Assembly (NCBI GenBank): GCA_022577435.1
Contig: JAKOON010000017.1
Location: forward strand, 248,001 to 312,000
Direction of reading: 5' to 3'
Source of the DNA: Embiotoca jacksoni
Lineage: Eukaryota; Chordata; Actinopteri; Embiotocidae
DNA: 64,000 nucleotides
A program made the translations under genes and the position numbers. Positions 1 through 15,069 of this stretch are shown one piece after another; the stretch's first letter is position 1, and every line of letters starts with the position of its first letter. The notes beneath the pieces were generated by a model. The model saw nothing but the letters and a program-made list of their open reading frames with translations. It was not told the origin of the DNA and made no database searches.

Positions 1-345
1 TAAGCAGTATCATCAATAAATGTTTTATTTCCTGTGCCCCGAGTTGCTGTCATGAGAGATCTAAGCACTGTGGCTGTACGTCTTGAACCTGTAAATAATC
101 AGCTGATCACTGGAAATACTTGAGGATTAGATGTGACAAAATGTACTTGATTGCAAAGACGTGTAGCCTATTCTTACTTTACCAGAGATTTATTTTGCCT
201 GCTTGCTTGTGTTTTTGTTGCTCTCGTGTGGCAGAATTGGGAATAACATGTTTTTATACCACTGCTGACGAATCATCTCATCTGTCACTGCTTTTAGAAA
301 TTCACCGCTGTTAATTTTACTGTGTAAATAAAATTAAAATGTGAA
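1..345 (+). other. Probable 3' UTR end of an upstream gene (atp13a3 by synteny)
   Basis: AATAAA hexamers lie at 15-20 and 327-332. The second is followed directly by a GT/T-rich stretch (about 341-375), the usual arrangement of a vertebrate cleavage and polyadenylation site on the + strand. No coding sequence is recognisable. In human, ATP13A3 is the neighbour of GP5 on this side and in the same orientation, so the 3' end of atp13a3 is the natural candidate; that identity is inferred from synteny only. Confidence 0.3.
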
Positions 346-2190
346 TCTGTACTTTTTGTTTTGTTTTGAATTTTTTTTAAATATATCTAAAAAGAAAATG
401 ACAAGGGATGTCTTGATCACTGAGGAAACTTTTTTTAGTGGTTTTAAAATGACAGCCTTTGCATTAGTTTCCAATCAAAAAAGGACATTGACTATAGCAA
501 TACAATTATATCAAAATTCTTCATCTTTATAAGTGTACATTTATTCTACTCATGAAACGGTTGTCTCATATTGACTATGGTATTAAGCATGAAGGAATGT
601 GGCACATTGTGCACATCTGCAGTGATGGGTGATTTGCTGTACAATGAAGTTGATTTGACTGGATCTTTTGGAGGAGGGTAACAAAGCTGAGTCATAAGCT
701 TAGTCCAAACAAAAGCCGTGCTGCAGTGAAAAGGCATTTATCATACAGAGCACGATGAACACAGGAGGTTTCAGGGAAACCACTGAATATGACGCAGAGT
801 TGCATTCACAGTTTAAAACAACAGCATCAAATAAAGTGATGACTTTTGCTTTGAATCAGCTGTGGTTCCAGATATTATTAGCCACATGCACACACATACA
901 CAAACACTAGATCTTGTTCAGTATTTATGCACACAATATACATAACGTCATGTAAATATCTTTGGTACAATGGAGATTTAAGAAGGCAGAATTTTGGAGG
1001 GTGTGGCCAGAGTAAATGTCCTCAAGTTTCTTCCTTAATTTCAATTATTGAAAGGAAAACACTTCTATAATACAATAAATCAAATAACTTTCCCTTTCTT
1101 TTTTTTTATGCTGTCATTCAATATGACCCGACATAGAGTAGTCACTTAGCATTCCGGCTCTGGCACTGTGTCCTATCCAGTGGAACATGTTGTACTAAAA
1201 ATGTCTAAATGTCTAAAATGTAAATTCTTTTACTTGTAAAATTTCATATCAAATAATTATAACTGGCATTTAAGTACAAATTCATTGTTCCCATCACTAT
1301 CAGCTCTCAGAACCTTAAAGTGGCAAAAGAAAACTTACAAGAAAATTCAGCATGATAAAACTAATCAGCAATCTGCTGCAATTTGTTTTAAGACTTTAAA
1401 AAGCTGTCCCAAGTTAAAAACAAAGGCAAATTGTTTTTGCACAATAATGATGTCATGTTTTATTTTTTGTTTAACGGGATTTATGTTGACCCTTAACATG
1501 CATCATGCATCCATAACTTTGGACAACGTGATGAGGGACCCACCTTGTGACCAGTATTGTAAACCTGTTGGGATCGAAGAGTGTCTGTTGGTAAAAATAA
1601 GAAAGAAACACTACTTTAAGTGTGGCTGTCAGTGAAAAGCAGGAAAATCACAAGCGCCATAAAAACATGGTATCATTCTCAAAAGAAGAAATGCAAGTGG
1701 GCTAAATCCTTATGAATGTAAATATACAGTAAGTTTCTTTTCTACACTAACACGTATCAGAAACTAGGCAAATACAACCATCCAAGTGCTCTGTCACATT
1801 ACAGTCATCAGGCACAAAACTCACTGACTCACTTCGGAAATGAGTAATCTGTTTCACTTCAGTCCATGAACTGGAAGTATAGGGCTGAGACCGTCCTGGC
1901 AAGATAAGTCCACAGGAAATGAGTCAGAATCCTCCACGTCACTCAAAACAGTGGTAAAACATAAAGCAATATGTCAATTATTTTTTATAACATTACATAC
2001 AATAGGCACTACAATGTCTGTATAGCTCATTTCCAGGATTAAGATGTGCAATAAAAATAAATCCTTGATATAAGCTTAATGAAATAAGTCATCCGACAAG
2101 TCATTATATTGTCACATTTTTGTAAATTGGGTTTAAGGATTAGTGTCAATGATTGGGAAGCATGCAGGATGTGTGTGATGGATGGCTTGT
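346..2190. other. Intergenic interval upstream of gp5
   Basis: AT-rich DNA without a recognised gene. The only item of note is an open frame on the + strand (1285-1635) whose second half, starting from two ATGs at 1447, reads like a short secreted cysteine-containing peptide; see findings. The rest shows no repeat family or RNA gene I can name. Confidence 0.5.
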
Positions 2191-2193
2191 GGG

Positions 2194-2209
2194 CAGGAAA
2201 ACTTGATAA
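2194..2209 (+). promoter_or_regulatory. Adjacent ETS and GATA motifs upstream of gp5
   Basis: CAGGAAA (ETS core) at 2194-2200 and TGATAA (GATA core) at 2204-2209 sit about 70-85 bases before the predicted gp5 start codon. Paired GATA and ETS sites close to the start site are a known hallmark of megakaryocyte-specific promoters, including those of the GPIb-IX-V subunits. There is no clear TATA box, also usual for that promoter class. The role here is inferred. Confidence 0.45.
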
Positions 2210-2279
2210 ACAGAGGGCGCCCATCTCTTCAAGACAGCACAAGAGAAAGGAGCAGCACAGAGAACAGCAGCAAACAACA

Positions 2280-4389
2280 ATGGCATCTTACTTCAGAGGT
2301 TAGTAAAATAATTGTATTGTTTTGGGGTTTGCTGTGATTTATAAGAAAAAGTTATCCTAGTTTATTTTGTATAATTATTCTTTGGCTTCAAAATAAATGA
2401 ATGCTAGATGTGCATTACTCATACTTACAAACGTGTATGTATTCTAACTGCACAGGCGCCTTGTGGATGATACTCATCCTCTTCACACTGCCTCACCTTA
2501 CCTGCAAGATGTTGTGCCCCAGCGGCTGCCTGTGCAACTTTATCGGTGCTGTAAAATGCATTGGCTACAACATTACAGATATACCACAGCAGCTGCCTCT
2601 CCACACATACATGCTGCAGCTCAATGACACAAACATGAATGTCATAAATGAGCAGAGTCTGGTAAACCACAGTCTCCTGTTGCGTTTCAGTCTGACCCAC
2701 AGCCATCTGCACACTATTCACCCCTGGGCCTTCCGTACAGCTCCTCAGCTCATGTCGGTCAAGCTGTCGTCCAATAATCTCTCCATCCTTCCTGCTCGAG
2801 TGTTCAGTCCACTCAACACTTTGGAGCAGCTGCACTTAGATGGGAACCAATTGGAGACCATTGCTGCAGATATGCTCCAGGGACTTGTTGGGTTGCAGGA
2901 TCTGGACCTGAGCCGCAACAAACTCAGTAGCCCTGCTTCAGACGTTTTTGATGGACTGACCAACCTCACCTTTCTGAACCTCGGTAGGAACTCCATAAAG
3001 AAGCTTCCACCTACCATCTTTCACTCCTGTACTAAACTTCGCAAGCTCATGATCTACAACAACGAGCTAGAGGGGCTAGACGCTGGGATCTTTGATACAC
3101 TGGTCAACCTTGAGGAGCTAAAAATCCATCATAATCAAATTGCCAGCCTTCCACCTCAAATGTTCTGGTCACTGAGGAACCTGAAGATCCTGACCCTGTC
3201 CTCTAACCGACTTCATGCTGTCCCTGAAAAGAGCTTCTACAACATGCCCAAGCTGAACAAACTCACCCTTTACAACAACCCCCTATTATCGCTCCCAGAC
3301 GAGCTGATGGGTCACATGCCAGACATGAGAGAATTTTATCTGTTTGCCACCAACCTCACCACTGTTCCTGGAAATTTGTTCGCTAACATGTCTGGGCTGA
3401 TGAGGCTTAACTTCCATTTAAATGACAAGCTGAGGGAGCTGCCATCTGACCTTTTCTGCTGTGTCCCCAACCTTCAGAAGCTCTCGCTAAAATCCAACAA
3501 CCTGCATTATCTACATCCTCAGCTGTTTTCCAAACTATCCACTCTGGACATACTGCTGCTCAATGACAATAAGTTAGAGAGCATACCAAAAAACATCTTT
3601 CAGGCTCTCGGGGAGCTTCTGGTCATTGATTTGAAGAATAACAACCTCAAGACTCTTCCAGGAGATATTTTCTTGTCAAATACAGTTTTGAGGGCTCTTA
3701 CTCTGAGTGGGAACCCCTGGGAGTGTACATGTCCTATCAGAGATATTGCAAGATGGATAAGAAATAATGAGCATGTTGTTTTTGACAGAGACGATGTGAT
3801 GTGTCTGAGTCCAGTCCACCAGCTGCGCCGTACTCTTGGCTCTCTGCGCGATGAAGAGTTCAACTTTTGCAATGCTAGAAGAGTCACAAGTTATTCTCTG
3901 ATAGATAATCACTCGCCAACACAACCATTCCACATCTTTTCTACCCGTAGACAAACATTACTTATACCTGCCACAACCAACCTACCCACAACAACATCAA
4001 GCACCACCCAGGAAATCACCCAATCAGTCACCTTCCTCACAACCACTCCATCTGGGAAATTAACCATCTCAGATGCTTCAACACTCTCAGCATACCTTCA
4101 CACCGCAACCACTGCTCAACCGACGGAAGTTCATAACAGGTCGCCTGTTTTTTATGACAAACTGGTAATTGAACAGATGCCTGACTTTGTTCACCACAAC
4201 CTCCACAAAGGCTGGATGTACGTTTGGTTTCTGCCTTCGAATATCACCTTAACTGGGTTCCTCATGTTTTGTCACATCCTTCTCGTCGCTACAGGCTTGT
4301 TGCTCATTCTAGCTGCCATGTATTGTATGTATCGCTTCGACAAGACCATGGATAAGCTAAAGGCTGAGTCCGCACATAATGAGGGGTGA
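2280..4389 (+). CDS. gp5: Platelet glycoprotein V (two coding exons)
   Basis: Predicted CDS is join(2280..2298, 2456..4389), 650 residues. GPV is the LRR subunit of the GPIb-IX-V von Willebrand factor receptor on platelets and thrombocytes. Exon 1 encodes MASYFR plus one base; the donor is GTTAGT and the acceptor TTCTAACTGCACAG, giving a signal peptide of about residues 1-23. Then come an LRRNT cap (Cys27, 31, 33, 41), about 15 LRRs, an LRRCT starting NPWECTC at 426 and ending near Cys478, a Thr/Ser-rich stalk (about 510-570), a transmembrane helix (about 605-629) and a short tail. One LRR is a 25-residue irregular repeat (NFHLNDKLRELP), matching the odd repeat in human GPV, and the LTLYNNPLLSLP block also matches. 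An in-frame ATG at 2401 lies inside the predicted intron and would give a poor signal peptide. Human GPV is 560 residues; the extra length is mainly in the stalk and LRRCT flank. Confidence 0.85.
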
Positions 4390-4620
4390 CGCACTGTTAT
4401 CAACCATGATGTACAAGAAGAAAAATGTTCCTTTTCCAGAGGTTTCATTTTCTAAAGGATTGCTGTTGTTTGTTCCTTTTCTCGATATTGTGTTGGGTTG
4501 TATTGTTAAATGTTTCTTTAGGAAGGTCAGACTTGTACAGGAGTCTAGGATTTAAAATACTACAACACATTTAAACCTGGGAGTATTTTAAGATTACAGA
4601 AAAACATGACAGTGAGATAA

Positions 4621-4660
<40 letters not shown>

Positions 4661-5645
4661 GCTGAGCTATATTGAGTTAAGTCATCACTTTTTACCAAAT
4701 GTTTGTTTATAATTGGATATAATTCATGTAAAGCTGTATTGGTTGATTGGTAACTTAATTTGAAGAAAATTAATCAGCACGTCTTTGATAGTTGATCAAT
4801 TAAATGTGAAGTTCTGATGGTTTTTTTTGTCATATATAAAAGTAAGTTGAATATACTTGGATTTTGAACTAATTCTTTTGAAGATGGGGCAGTTGTGGGT
4901 TTTTGCTTTTTACTACTTTTTGACATTTTGTCAACCAAGCAGTTAATTGATTAGTAAGGACAATATTTGGAAAATAATTATATTTTAAATACTCATTAAT
5001 TGCAACCCTTTTTCTTTCTCCTTGTATTGAGGTTCCTTGCTAAAAATTCATACACACTAATATCTGTGGAGTATATGTCAATTTAAAATTCTTTATTTAA
5101 CTGCTTTTAGTTATGGCAGTAACACTTAGGAAGAAAGAAATGTTAAGCTTCATGAAGCAAATTCAAGCCACTGTAAATCATAACAAGTGATTTGTTTCCC
5201 TCTAGTGGTGGACACTTCCAACTGCATGATGAAACATCACAGCTTTCAAATATGTATCACTGTAATTGTTAAGTAATCAACTAATACATTTCTAAGTGAA
5301 TCACATCATGTGTTGTTGTCTTTCTTTCACTATGTTTAAAGGATAGGTTTGTTTGTGAAGATTTGATTTCCTGCAATTTAGAAAAGTAAATGCCACCAAA
5401 AACACGTCATGCTAATGTCATTCCTGCCTCTCCCATCATTAACTATGTATGGGTTTAAAAAAGTTTTTACATCTGTTATCTGTTTTCATCTGACTAGGGA
5501 CACACTCGGGAACATTTAAATTGTAGTATTGACAACTAATTTTGTTATTATTTTTATCATTCTGATTCAGACATATTATCATATTCTACTTAGTACAATT
5601 ACTTTATCAGAGTATATTTAATAAACCTGTCTAGTGAGAAGCCTG
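4390..5645 (+). other. gp5 3' UTR with candidate poly(A) signal
   Basis: AT-rich sequence follows the gp5 stop codon. The first canonical AATAAA is at 5620-5625, so a 3' UTR of about 1.25 kb is plausible. It contains a TA microsatellite (4621-4656). The true 3' end cannot be fixed without transcripts. Confidence 0.4.
4621..4656. repeat. TA dinucleotide microsatellite
   Basis: About 36 bases of nearly uninterrupted TA, beginning with a TATATG variant. Confidence 0.9.
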
Positions 5646-8300
<2,655 letters not shown>

Positions 8301-8971
8301 GAAGCTTGTCCCCCTCAGCTGTAACACAGGAGTAAAACTGGACACCAGAGACAGCAGACAGCGAGTTCTCCGACTACTTCTAACGCACCTGCATTACAAT
8401 AGTGGAGATAATAAGAGCGGAGGAGTTGATTTAGTTCTGTAACGACTGCAACATGCACAACGCTGCATTACATCACATCAATTCATTATATCACGTCAAT
8501 TCAAACTTTGAACCTGCTCAGGTCGAGCCGAAAGTCTTTCTCTTTCACTGATGTCCCTCCACCTCCTCCTCCACCTGCTCTCTGCAGCCTCCTGCACATG
8601 TAGGTGGGCTCGTTTATCCGGACCGGTACCGGTACATGTAACCGAGATTAATCGGGAGGACAAGATCTCCTCTGGTCCATGTTTACCATCACCCCGACAT
8701 GTAAAATACAGAGTTACATATATTATAGTTCCTTATCGTAGCTATATTGAGACGCATAAAACAATCCGCGGTTATCGGAGCATTTTCCTCTGAACTCTGC
8801 TCTGCTACGAGCTCAATAGAAGCTAATGAGCACATTAGCTCCCATTTCATGAAAATAAAGTTATTCTACACCGAGTAAAATCACGTTAGTGGTTTGCACC
8901 ACGAGCTAAATATAGCAGAGTTACTGTGGAAAAGTTATCTGGTATAATTATAACAAGTGCACAGAACTTAC

Positions 8972-9130
8972 GCTGAGTGGTGAACTGCTGGCGGTAGCGG
9001 GGGACCCTGCCGGCGGTGGCGGCGGCGGGGGACAAGGTCGGCGGGGGACAAGGTCGGCGGCGGCGGCGGCAGCGGGGGACAAGGTCGGCGGCGGCGGTGT
9101 CCACCGCTACTGGCGCCAGAAGTAAAGTTT
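8972..9130 (-). other. GC-rich minisatellite island with a possible - strand first exon
   Basis: A sharply GC- and CpG-rich island inside AT-rich DNA. Between 9001 and 9105 a module GGGGGACAAGGTCGGCGG recurs three times, separated by GGC runs. On the - strand the island runs into CCACTCAGC followed by GTAAGTTCTG, a near-ideal donor whose exon edge is at 8972. This may be a CpG-island promoter with a short noncoding first exon reading left. No acceptor or coding partner is identified, so the transcript is hypothetical. Confidence 0.35.
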
Positions 9131-10681
<1,551 letters not shown>

Positions 10682-10738
10682 CATAAAAGACAAGCCCACC
10701 AACTCACGTTGTTCACTAATCGTCAGCCACTACTGGAG
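10682..10738 (+). promoter_or_regulatory. Candidate lrrc15 core promoter and noncoding exon 1
   Basis: A TATA-like CATAAAA at 10682-10688 is followed about 30 bases later by a short candidate exon ending at 10738 in TACTGGAG, then a perfect GTAAGT donor. The matching acceptor would be TTCCTTCTTTCCTAAG ending at 13350, six bases before the lrrc15 start codon. This gives a short 5' UTR exon and an intron of about 2.6 kb. Predicted from motifs only. Confidence 0.4.
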
Positions 10739-11834
10739 GTAAGTTCTGCAAAACGGCACGCTGTCCTGGTTAACTGAGTGCTGACTGATATTTTTTTAAA
10801 CAAGCTTATAAAGAAAAATGTGGCAGGAATATTGCAGAGGCCAAATTAATCAGAAAGAACATAAGATAAGGAAATAAGTTTGTGACAGGACTGTAAAGAA
10901 AATCATTTAGTGTAATCTGTCGTATTTCTCTTAAAAGTATTACATTCTGTACACAATTCAACTGTTTACTTTAATAAATAATGTGCCATTTAATGTGTAA
11001 ACTACAATGCTGAAAACAGGATTTTTTTTATTTGACCCTTAATTGAGTTTAGTGAGTTTTCTGTTAAAAATATTGATTATTTTTGATATGTCGAGCACAA
11101 CTACTACAGGTTAGGTGGTCATCAAAAACCTTTTCTATAAAACAGGAATTAACTTGTGGTTTGACTACTGCTCTCAGGGAGGACAGTTTGCTGGTTCAGT
11201 CTTTTCATAGTGCTGATGGAAGGAGGGGAAAAAAAATCCAAGCAATTATTGGTGAACTGGAAATGCTTTAGCCATTACACTGTGCTGAAGATCATTCCAA
11301 GTTGTTCCAGCGGAGAGCAGACAGTGGTTTTGGTTGGACTGCCATGATATATACCAGAGAGGACACATGGCTGTGTGGTCAGCTGAAAAGGAAGATTATT
11401 AAAGTAATATGTTAGAGGACTCACAAGAGGCTTAAGAGCAGCACTGTTCTCATTGATTTTGTAGCAAAGAGAAGTGACGCTATGTGTGCCATGTGTCTGA
11501 AAAAGGGGAAGTGTGTTCAGATAACATATTACCGATATTTCATGTGCATCTGACTTTTAGTTCTCTGGATGTTGGGGAAGTGGAAAACCGTCCCTGCCCT
11601 CAGTCTCAACTCTGACCTGGCACTGTCACTGCAGTAAGAAAATTGAATTGTGGGTGGTAATATAACTATTGGGTGTTGAAATACAGGCTCTCAAATAAGG
11701 AAAGTTATAACTTCTAAGGATTCGGGTTATTGATGGTATATTAAAAGTAGGGAGTACTATTTCCTTTGCTTCCTTCTCACAGCAAAGATCCAGTACCCCA
11801 CCCTTTGAATGAAAGCAGACAAGAGTACAAAATG

Positions 11835-11874
<40 letters not shown>

Positions 11875-13350
11875 ATGGGAACAGCTGTAACACACCAGGA
11901 TGGATTTTATGGCCTTCTGTCATTGATGTGGAAAAAGAAGAAAGACCAACAGAAATGTGATACCTCTGTAGTTGAGCTCATTTGAGGGACACACTGGCCT
12001 CTTTAGAAAGTTACTTCCTTGGAAAGACTCTTTCTGCACCCTAATACAACTCAGACACTAAGAAACGACTCATGCTTGCCAACCTCAAGTTGCAGAACTT
12101 TAAATGGATTTGTATGGAGAAGCAGGTCATTACATTGGCACGCTTTGTGTTCGGAGCCTCCTGTGCCATTTAAAACAGTAAGAACAGCCTCTGCCTCGAA
12201 CATGTGCAGGCAGTCTGTCATGGTGAAGTGTAGTCACAGGAATCCTACTGCTTGTGGCAGCAAACTAAACACCATTTTCACATGAAATAATGATACACTC
12301 TGCAGTTTAGAGAGACACATTTCTGCAGCAAATCTTTCAAGCATGTGTTTCAAATATGTGTGAGCTCCAAAACTACTGTTGAGCACAAATCCTGAGTAAA
12401 TGGTTTTATTTATCAAAGGCCTGCAAAACATTAATTTAGTAGTCAATCCTGCTGGCAATGTTGGCAGTCAATGCTTCTTGCTACAGGAAACACTGGATCA
12501 ATTCATGCCTCCTCCTCGGATAAAAGAAGAGTGCTGAGGCTGCAACATGAAGATACTGTTGCTAATTAGAGTTGCCTTCGGTATAACTGCTTATTATGGT
12601 GGTGATTTAATGTGCAGAGAATCCCTTTGTGGCAGAGAAGGGAGAAAAACAGACCACAGTTTTGTACTTTACTCTACTGGAAACTAACAACTATTGTGCC
12701 AATGTATTTAATCTCACAGTACTGTCCAATGAAAATGCTCCCCATCTCCCTAATGAAAGTTTGGAGCAGAGCAGTTCAGTTACCTTCATTAACAAAAAAC
12801 AACAGTATATCAAACTTAAATAGGAATTACTTGTTTTTATGTTTCATTTGTTTTGTGTTCCTGTCAGTAAACCTGTGCAAAAGTTAGCACTGACTTGTGG
12901 GATACACCACAGATGTAGTATTGCACATAGAGATTTAAAAAAGAATGGACAAAACTAAAACATCTCAGGCCAACTAGCTGTCTAGTCACTAGTATGGGTC
13001 AAGCTCCAAAAATGCTGAACTTATCAGGATTGTTTGCTGTCCTTCCCTGCATGGTAAACACACACATCTTTCAAAGAGCACACCACAGTTTACAGTTAAA
13101 AACGTGGCACTTCAGTATCTTTCTTAGTTTTGACAAACACAACTGGGTCATATGAAAGTACTATCAGTGAGATGTTAATTGACTTTTAGGTGTAAAATGG
13201 GTGGACTGCCCATTTGAAGAGAAAACAGGATATCTAGTGGTTAATGACCATGACATATTCACAAAGTCATTTGTCATTTCTTGGATATAAATCTGACGCA
13301 AGACTCATTACCACCCCTTGCTGTAACATGTCTGTTCCTTCTTTCCTAAG
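10739..13350 (+). other. Predicted lrrc15 intron 1
   Basis: Bounded by the GTAAGT donor at 10739 and a strong polypyrimidine acceptor ending at 13350. No gene is seen inside. It contains a 35-base A tract (11838-11872). The intron assignment depends on the exon 1 prediction. Confidence 0.4.
11838..11872. repeat. Poly(A) tract
   Basis: About 35 uninterrupted A residues. It could be the tail of an old retrocopy or SINE, but the sequence before it is not recognisable as either. Confidence 0.7.
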
Positions 13351-13356
13351 GTAATA

Positions 13357-15069
13357 ATGGATCTGCCACTGACCCTTCGTGTGCTCCTACTTCTCTGTTC
13401 CTTCACCACGGTTGTTCGGGCGTGTCCAAATGGATGCAAATGTCTAGGAAACAGGGTCCACTGCACTGACCTCTCAGACTTCCCCACGGCTGTGCCCTCC
13501 TCTACCACATCCCTCTTCTTCTCTGTATGCAATTTTTACTCTCTGAAACCAGAGGACCTGACTGATTTTTCGAATGCCCTTAGCATCTTTGTGATTAAAG
13601 ACACTGTTTTGAGGGAAGTGCGCCCTGGCACATTTGATTCCACTCCAAACATCGGTGCCTTGGGGTTTACTGGCACTGAACTGCAAGATCTCCCTGAGGC
13701 CTTGTTCCATAATCTTCAGAAACTCGAGTCTCTGACTCTGAAGATCAGCAAGCTCTTGGTACTCCGCCCTCAGTGGTTTTCCCAGCTGACAGATCTGAGA
13801 CAACTTGACCTCAGTAAGAATCTTTTCACTTCTGTACCTGTGGAAACTTTTCACCCTCTGACTAAACTGCAGTACCTTTCACTTTCTGGAAACAATATCA
13901 GTCAACTATCCAGAGAGACATTCAAGGGTGTTTCTCAGATGAAAGTCTTGCGCCTTAACAAGAACATGCTACTGGAACTTCCTGCTGGCAGTTTAGATGA
14001 CCTTGTAAACCTGGAGGAACTGTCCCTACATGACAATATTATCACTCACCTTCACCATGACCTGTTCTCCAACACTCTGAAACTCCAGAAGCTGTTCCTC
14101 TCCAACAACAGGCTCACATCTCTTCCAGAAGGGGTCTTCTTAAATCTGCCCCTCCTTTCTCATATGTCCCTGTATGAAAACCAGCTGAAGAGTCTGGGTC
14201 CTGGTGTGTTTGGGCCGATGGCCCTGCAGGAGTTGTGGCTGTATGACAACAAGCTGAGCCATGTGGAAGACGACACATTCAGGAACCTGACTCAGTTACG
14301 TCTCCTGGTGCTGAGTCGGAACCAGATCAGCTATGTATCCACCGGTGCATTCAGAGGGTTGGAGCAGCTAGGAGAGGTCTCGCTGCACACCAATCTGCTC
14401 ACAACTCTGCAAGTGGGGACTTTTCAAGGACTACCCAGTCTGGTCAACATTTCCTTGGAGCACAACTTTATCGACTCCCTTCCTGTGGGGTTCCTCCAGG
14501 GCTTGAGCCACCCAGGACAGATAGACCTGCGAAACAATTCGTTTCCAAACCTGCCACAGTCGAGTCTAGATGACCTCACTGCAGCAAAGGAAATACTCCT
14601 GCAGCAGAACCCCTGGAGGTGTGACAAGGATATTCTGCCTCTTCGGGGCTGGCTGATACAGCACCCATCCAAGGTCAACCAAACCCTTGTGGTGTGTGAA
14701 ACTCCTTTCAGTCAGAGTGGTGAGGTGATTGCTTCACTGAAAGATGAGAACCTGATGCCTCTCAGCTCTACTGAAGAGCCTGTGCTGACCTCAACAGAGA
14801 AGAGGAGGAAACCCCACACACCTCCAGCCAGAAGAAGCACTTCGTCACCTGCTGTCGAGACCACACACACCTCAGAGCACGATAGGGTCACCAGCAGTGG
14901 ACAAAATGATAATGAAACGGTTTCTAATTATACTTCAGTCATCCTGATTGCCATCGCAGTGGTGTCCACTGTCATCATCAGCACTGTCATCATCAGCTGT
15001 GTGTGCTGGAGGAGGAACAGGAGTGGCAAGGGAAATATAGGTCGCAGAAATAAGAACTCTGTGTTGTAG
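13357..15069 (+). CDS. lrrc15: Leucine-rich repeat-containing protein 15
   Basis: Single coding exon, 570 residues (human LRRC15 is 581). Type I membrane protein: signal peptide (1-22), LRRNT CPNGCKC with Cys at 23, 27, 29 and 36, about 15 LRRs, a reduced LRRCT (NPWRCDKDILPLRGWL from 418, second Cys at 447), a Ser/Thr-rich stem, a transmembrane helix (about 528-550) and a 20-residue basic tail. The blocks ALQELWLYDNKLS, LVLSRNQIS, VSLHTNLL and NPWRCDKDILPLR are nearly diagnostic of LRRC15, as is the LRRCT without the usual CxC. In mammals LRRC15 is a cell-surface LRR protein of mesenchymal cells linked to cell-matrix interaction. The start fits: it lies six bases after a good acceptor, and the signal peptide begins at this Met. 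The tail ends in SVL, a possible class I PDZ ligand. It sits between gp5 and the cpn2-like gene as in human. Confidence 0.9.
   Translation: MDLPLTLRVLLLLCSFTTVVRACPNGCKCLGNRVHCTDLSDFPTAVPSSTTSLFFSVCNFYSLKPEDLTDFSNALSIFVIKDTVLREVRPGTFDSTPNIGALGFTGTELQDLPEALFHNLQKLESLTLKISKLLVLRPQWFSQLTDLRQLDLSKNLFTSVPVETFHPLTKLQYLSLSGNNISQLSRETFKGVSQMKVLRLNKNMLLELPAGSLDDLVNLEELSLHDNIITHLHHDLFSNTLKLQKLFLSNNRLTSLPEGVFLNLPLLSHMSLYENQLKSLGPGVFGPMALQELWLYDNKLSHVEDDTFRNLTQLRLLVLSRNQISYVSTGAFRGLEQLGEVSLHTNLLTTLQVGTFQGLPSLVNISLEHNFIDSLPVGFLQGLSHPGQIDLRNNSFPNLPQSSLDDLTAAKEILLQQNPWRCDKDILPLRGWLIQHPSKVNQTLVVCETPFSQSGEVIASLKDENLMPLSSTEEPVLTSTEKRRKPHTPPARRSTSSPAVETTHTSEHDRVTSSGQNDNETVSNYTSVILIAIAVVSTVIISTVIISCVCWRRNRSGKGNIGRRNKNSVL

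Noticed and set aside
2401..2455. ATG at 2401 as the gp5 start
   Set aside because: It lies within the predicted intron, gives a poor signal peptide, and the upstream exon at 2280 restores a good one in frame.
9111..9127. TGGCGCCAGAAGTAAAG as an LTR-retrotransposon primer-binding site
   Set aside because: Only the first seven bases fit a tRNA-primed site, and no LTR end or gag/pol follows.
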